A stretch of DNA of 5,552 nt from the NCBI GenBank assembly GCA_023446675.1, contig JAEXPO010000589.1:1-5552 (forward strand). The letters are read 5' to 3'. Position numbers and translations under genes: made by a program. Of the stretch, positions 5,287 through 5,552 are shown piece after piece. Origin of the DNA: Bacillota bacterium. Lineage in GTDB: Bacteria; Bacillota; Clostridia; DSM-8532. Numbering within the stretch: position 1 is the stretch's first letter; every line of letters begins with the position of its first letter. Under the pieces are notes generated by a model. The model did not search any database. It saw only the letters and a list, made by a program, of their open reading frames with translations, and was not told the DNA's origin.

Positions 5287-5552
5287 AATCCGGGTAATGC
5301 TGGTAGAAGATCATTCAATGATACGCGATGGCCTGAAACAGCTATTGGAGCTGGAGCCCGATATTGATGTCTGTGCAGGTGTTTCAGACGGAAGCCTGGC
5401 TATTCAGTATTATTCCGATGTGAAACCCGATGTGGTATTGATGGATATCAATATGCCCAGGGTTAATGGCCTGGAAGCGCTGGAACGCATACGGAAAATG
5501 GATTCATCATCAAAAATCATTATGCTTACCATTCATCAGGACAGAGAATACC
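5279..5552 (+). CDS. degU: DegU-type response regulator, N-terminal part cut by the right edge
   Basis: Ninety-one codons of a receiver (REC) domain are visible, starting MSRIRVMLVEDHSMIRDGLKQ. Acidic residues Glu10/Asp11 lie at the metal-binding site. The phospho-acceptor is Asp56 in VVLMDINMP, the same position as in B. subtilis DegU. The switch Thr of MLTIHQD is present. The NarL/FixJ-type LuxR helix-turn-helix expected in the C-terminal part lies beyond the window. Its ATG overlaps the 3' end of degS by 8 bases in another frame, which makes it the cognate partner of that kinase. An orphan NarL-family name would be the alternative, but kinase pairing and sequence favour DegU. Confidence 0.9.
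   Translation, partial: MSRIRVMLVEDHSMIRDGLKQLLELEPDIDVCAGVSDGSLAIQYYSDVKPDVVLMDINMPRVNGLEALERIRKMDSSSKIIMLTIHQDREY

Overview
The window comes from an endospore-forming member of the Firmicutes, most likely an anaerobic member of the Clostridia. It carries spoIIGA-sigE-sigG, the mother-cell and forespore sigma factor cluster found only in endospore formers. This is followed by nrdR and by a DegS/DegU-type two-component pair. Base composition is moderate, in the mid-forties percent G+C by eye. Most genes start behind good purine-rich Shine-Dalgarno (SD) sites. The genus cannot be fixed from the sequence alone.

Layout. Positions 1-233 (the open frame extends to 359) hold the 5' part of an unrecognised gene on the minus strand that runs off the left edge. 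Positions 234-551 form a divergent intergenic region with a duplicated element and two Spo0A-box-like heptamers. spoIIGA (552-1463) encodes the membrane aspartic protease that matures pro-sigma-E. sigE (about 1508-2218) encodes that substrate. After a 205-base leader comes sigG (2424-3194), the late forespore sigma factor. A 270-base gap with a convincing rho-independent terminator (3295-3323) ends the sporulation unit. nrdR (3465-3920) encodes the zinc-ribbon/ATP-cone repressor of ribonucleotide reductase genes. A 187-base leader with palindromes and hairpins precedes degS (4108-5286), a soluble histidine kinase. degS overlaps by 8 bases the start of degU (5279 to the right edge), its response regulator.

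How it works together. By analogy with Bacillus subtilis, Spo0A~P in the predivisional cell switches on spoIIGA-sigE. SpoIIGA cleaves pro-sigma-E in the mother cell after septation. SigG acts later in the forespore. The sigG leader can form a long-range stem that covers the edge of its own ribosome binding site, which would damp translation of read-through transcript from sigE. NrdR and DegSU are separate regulators of dNTP supply and of transition-state behaviour.

I found no mobile element, CRISPR array, tRNA or rRNA. The genes are well-known families, and I see no previously undescribed multi-gene system. The less explained parts are the regulatory spacers and the left-edge minus-strand gene.
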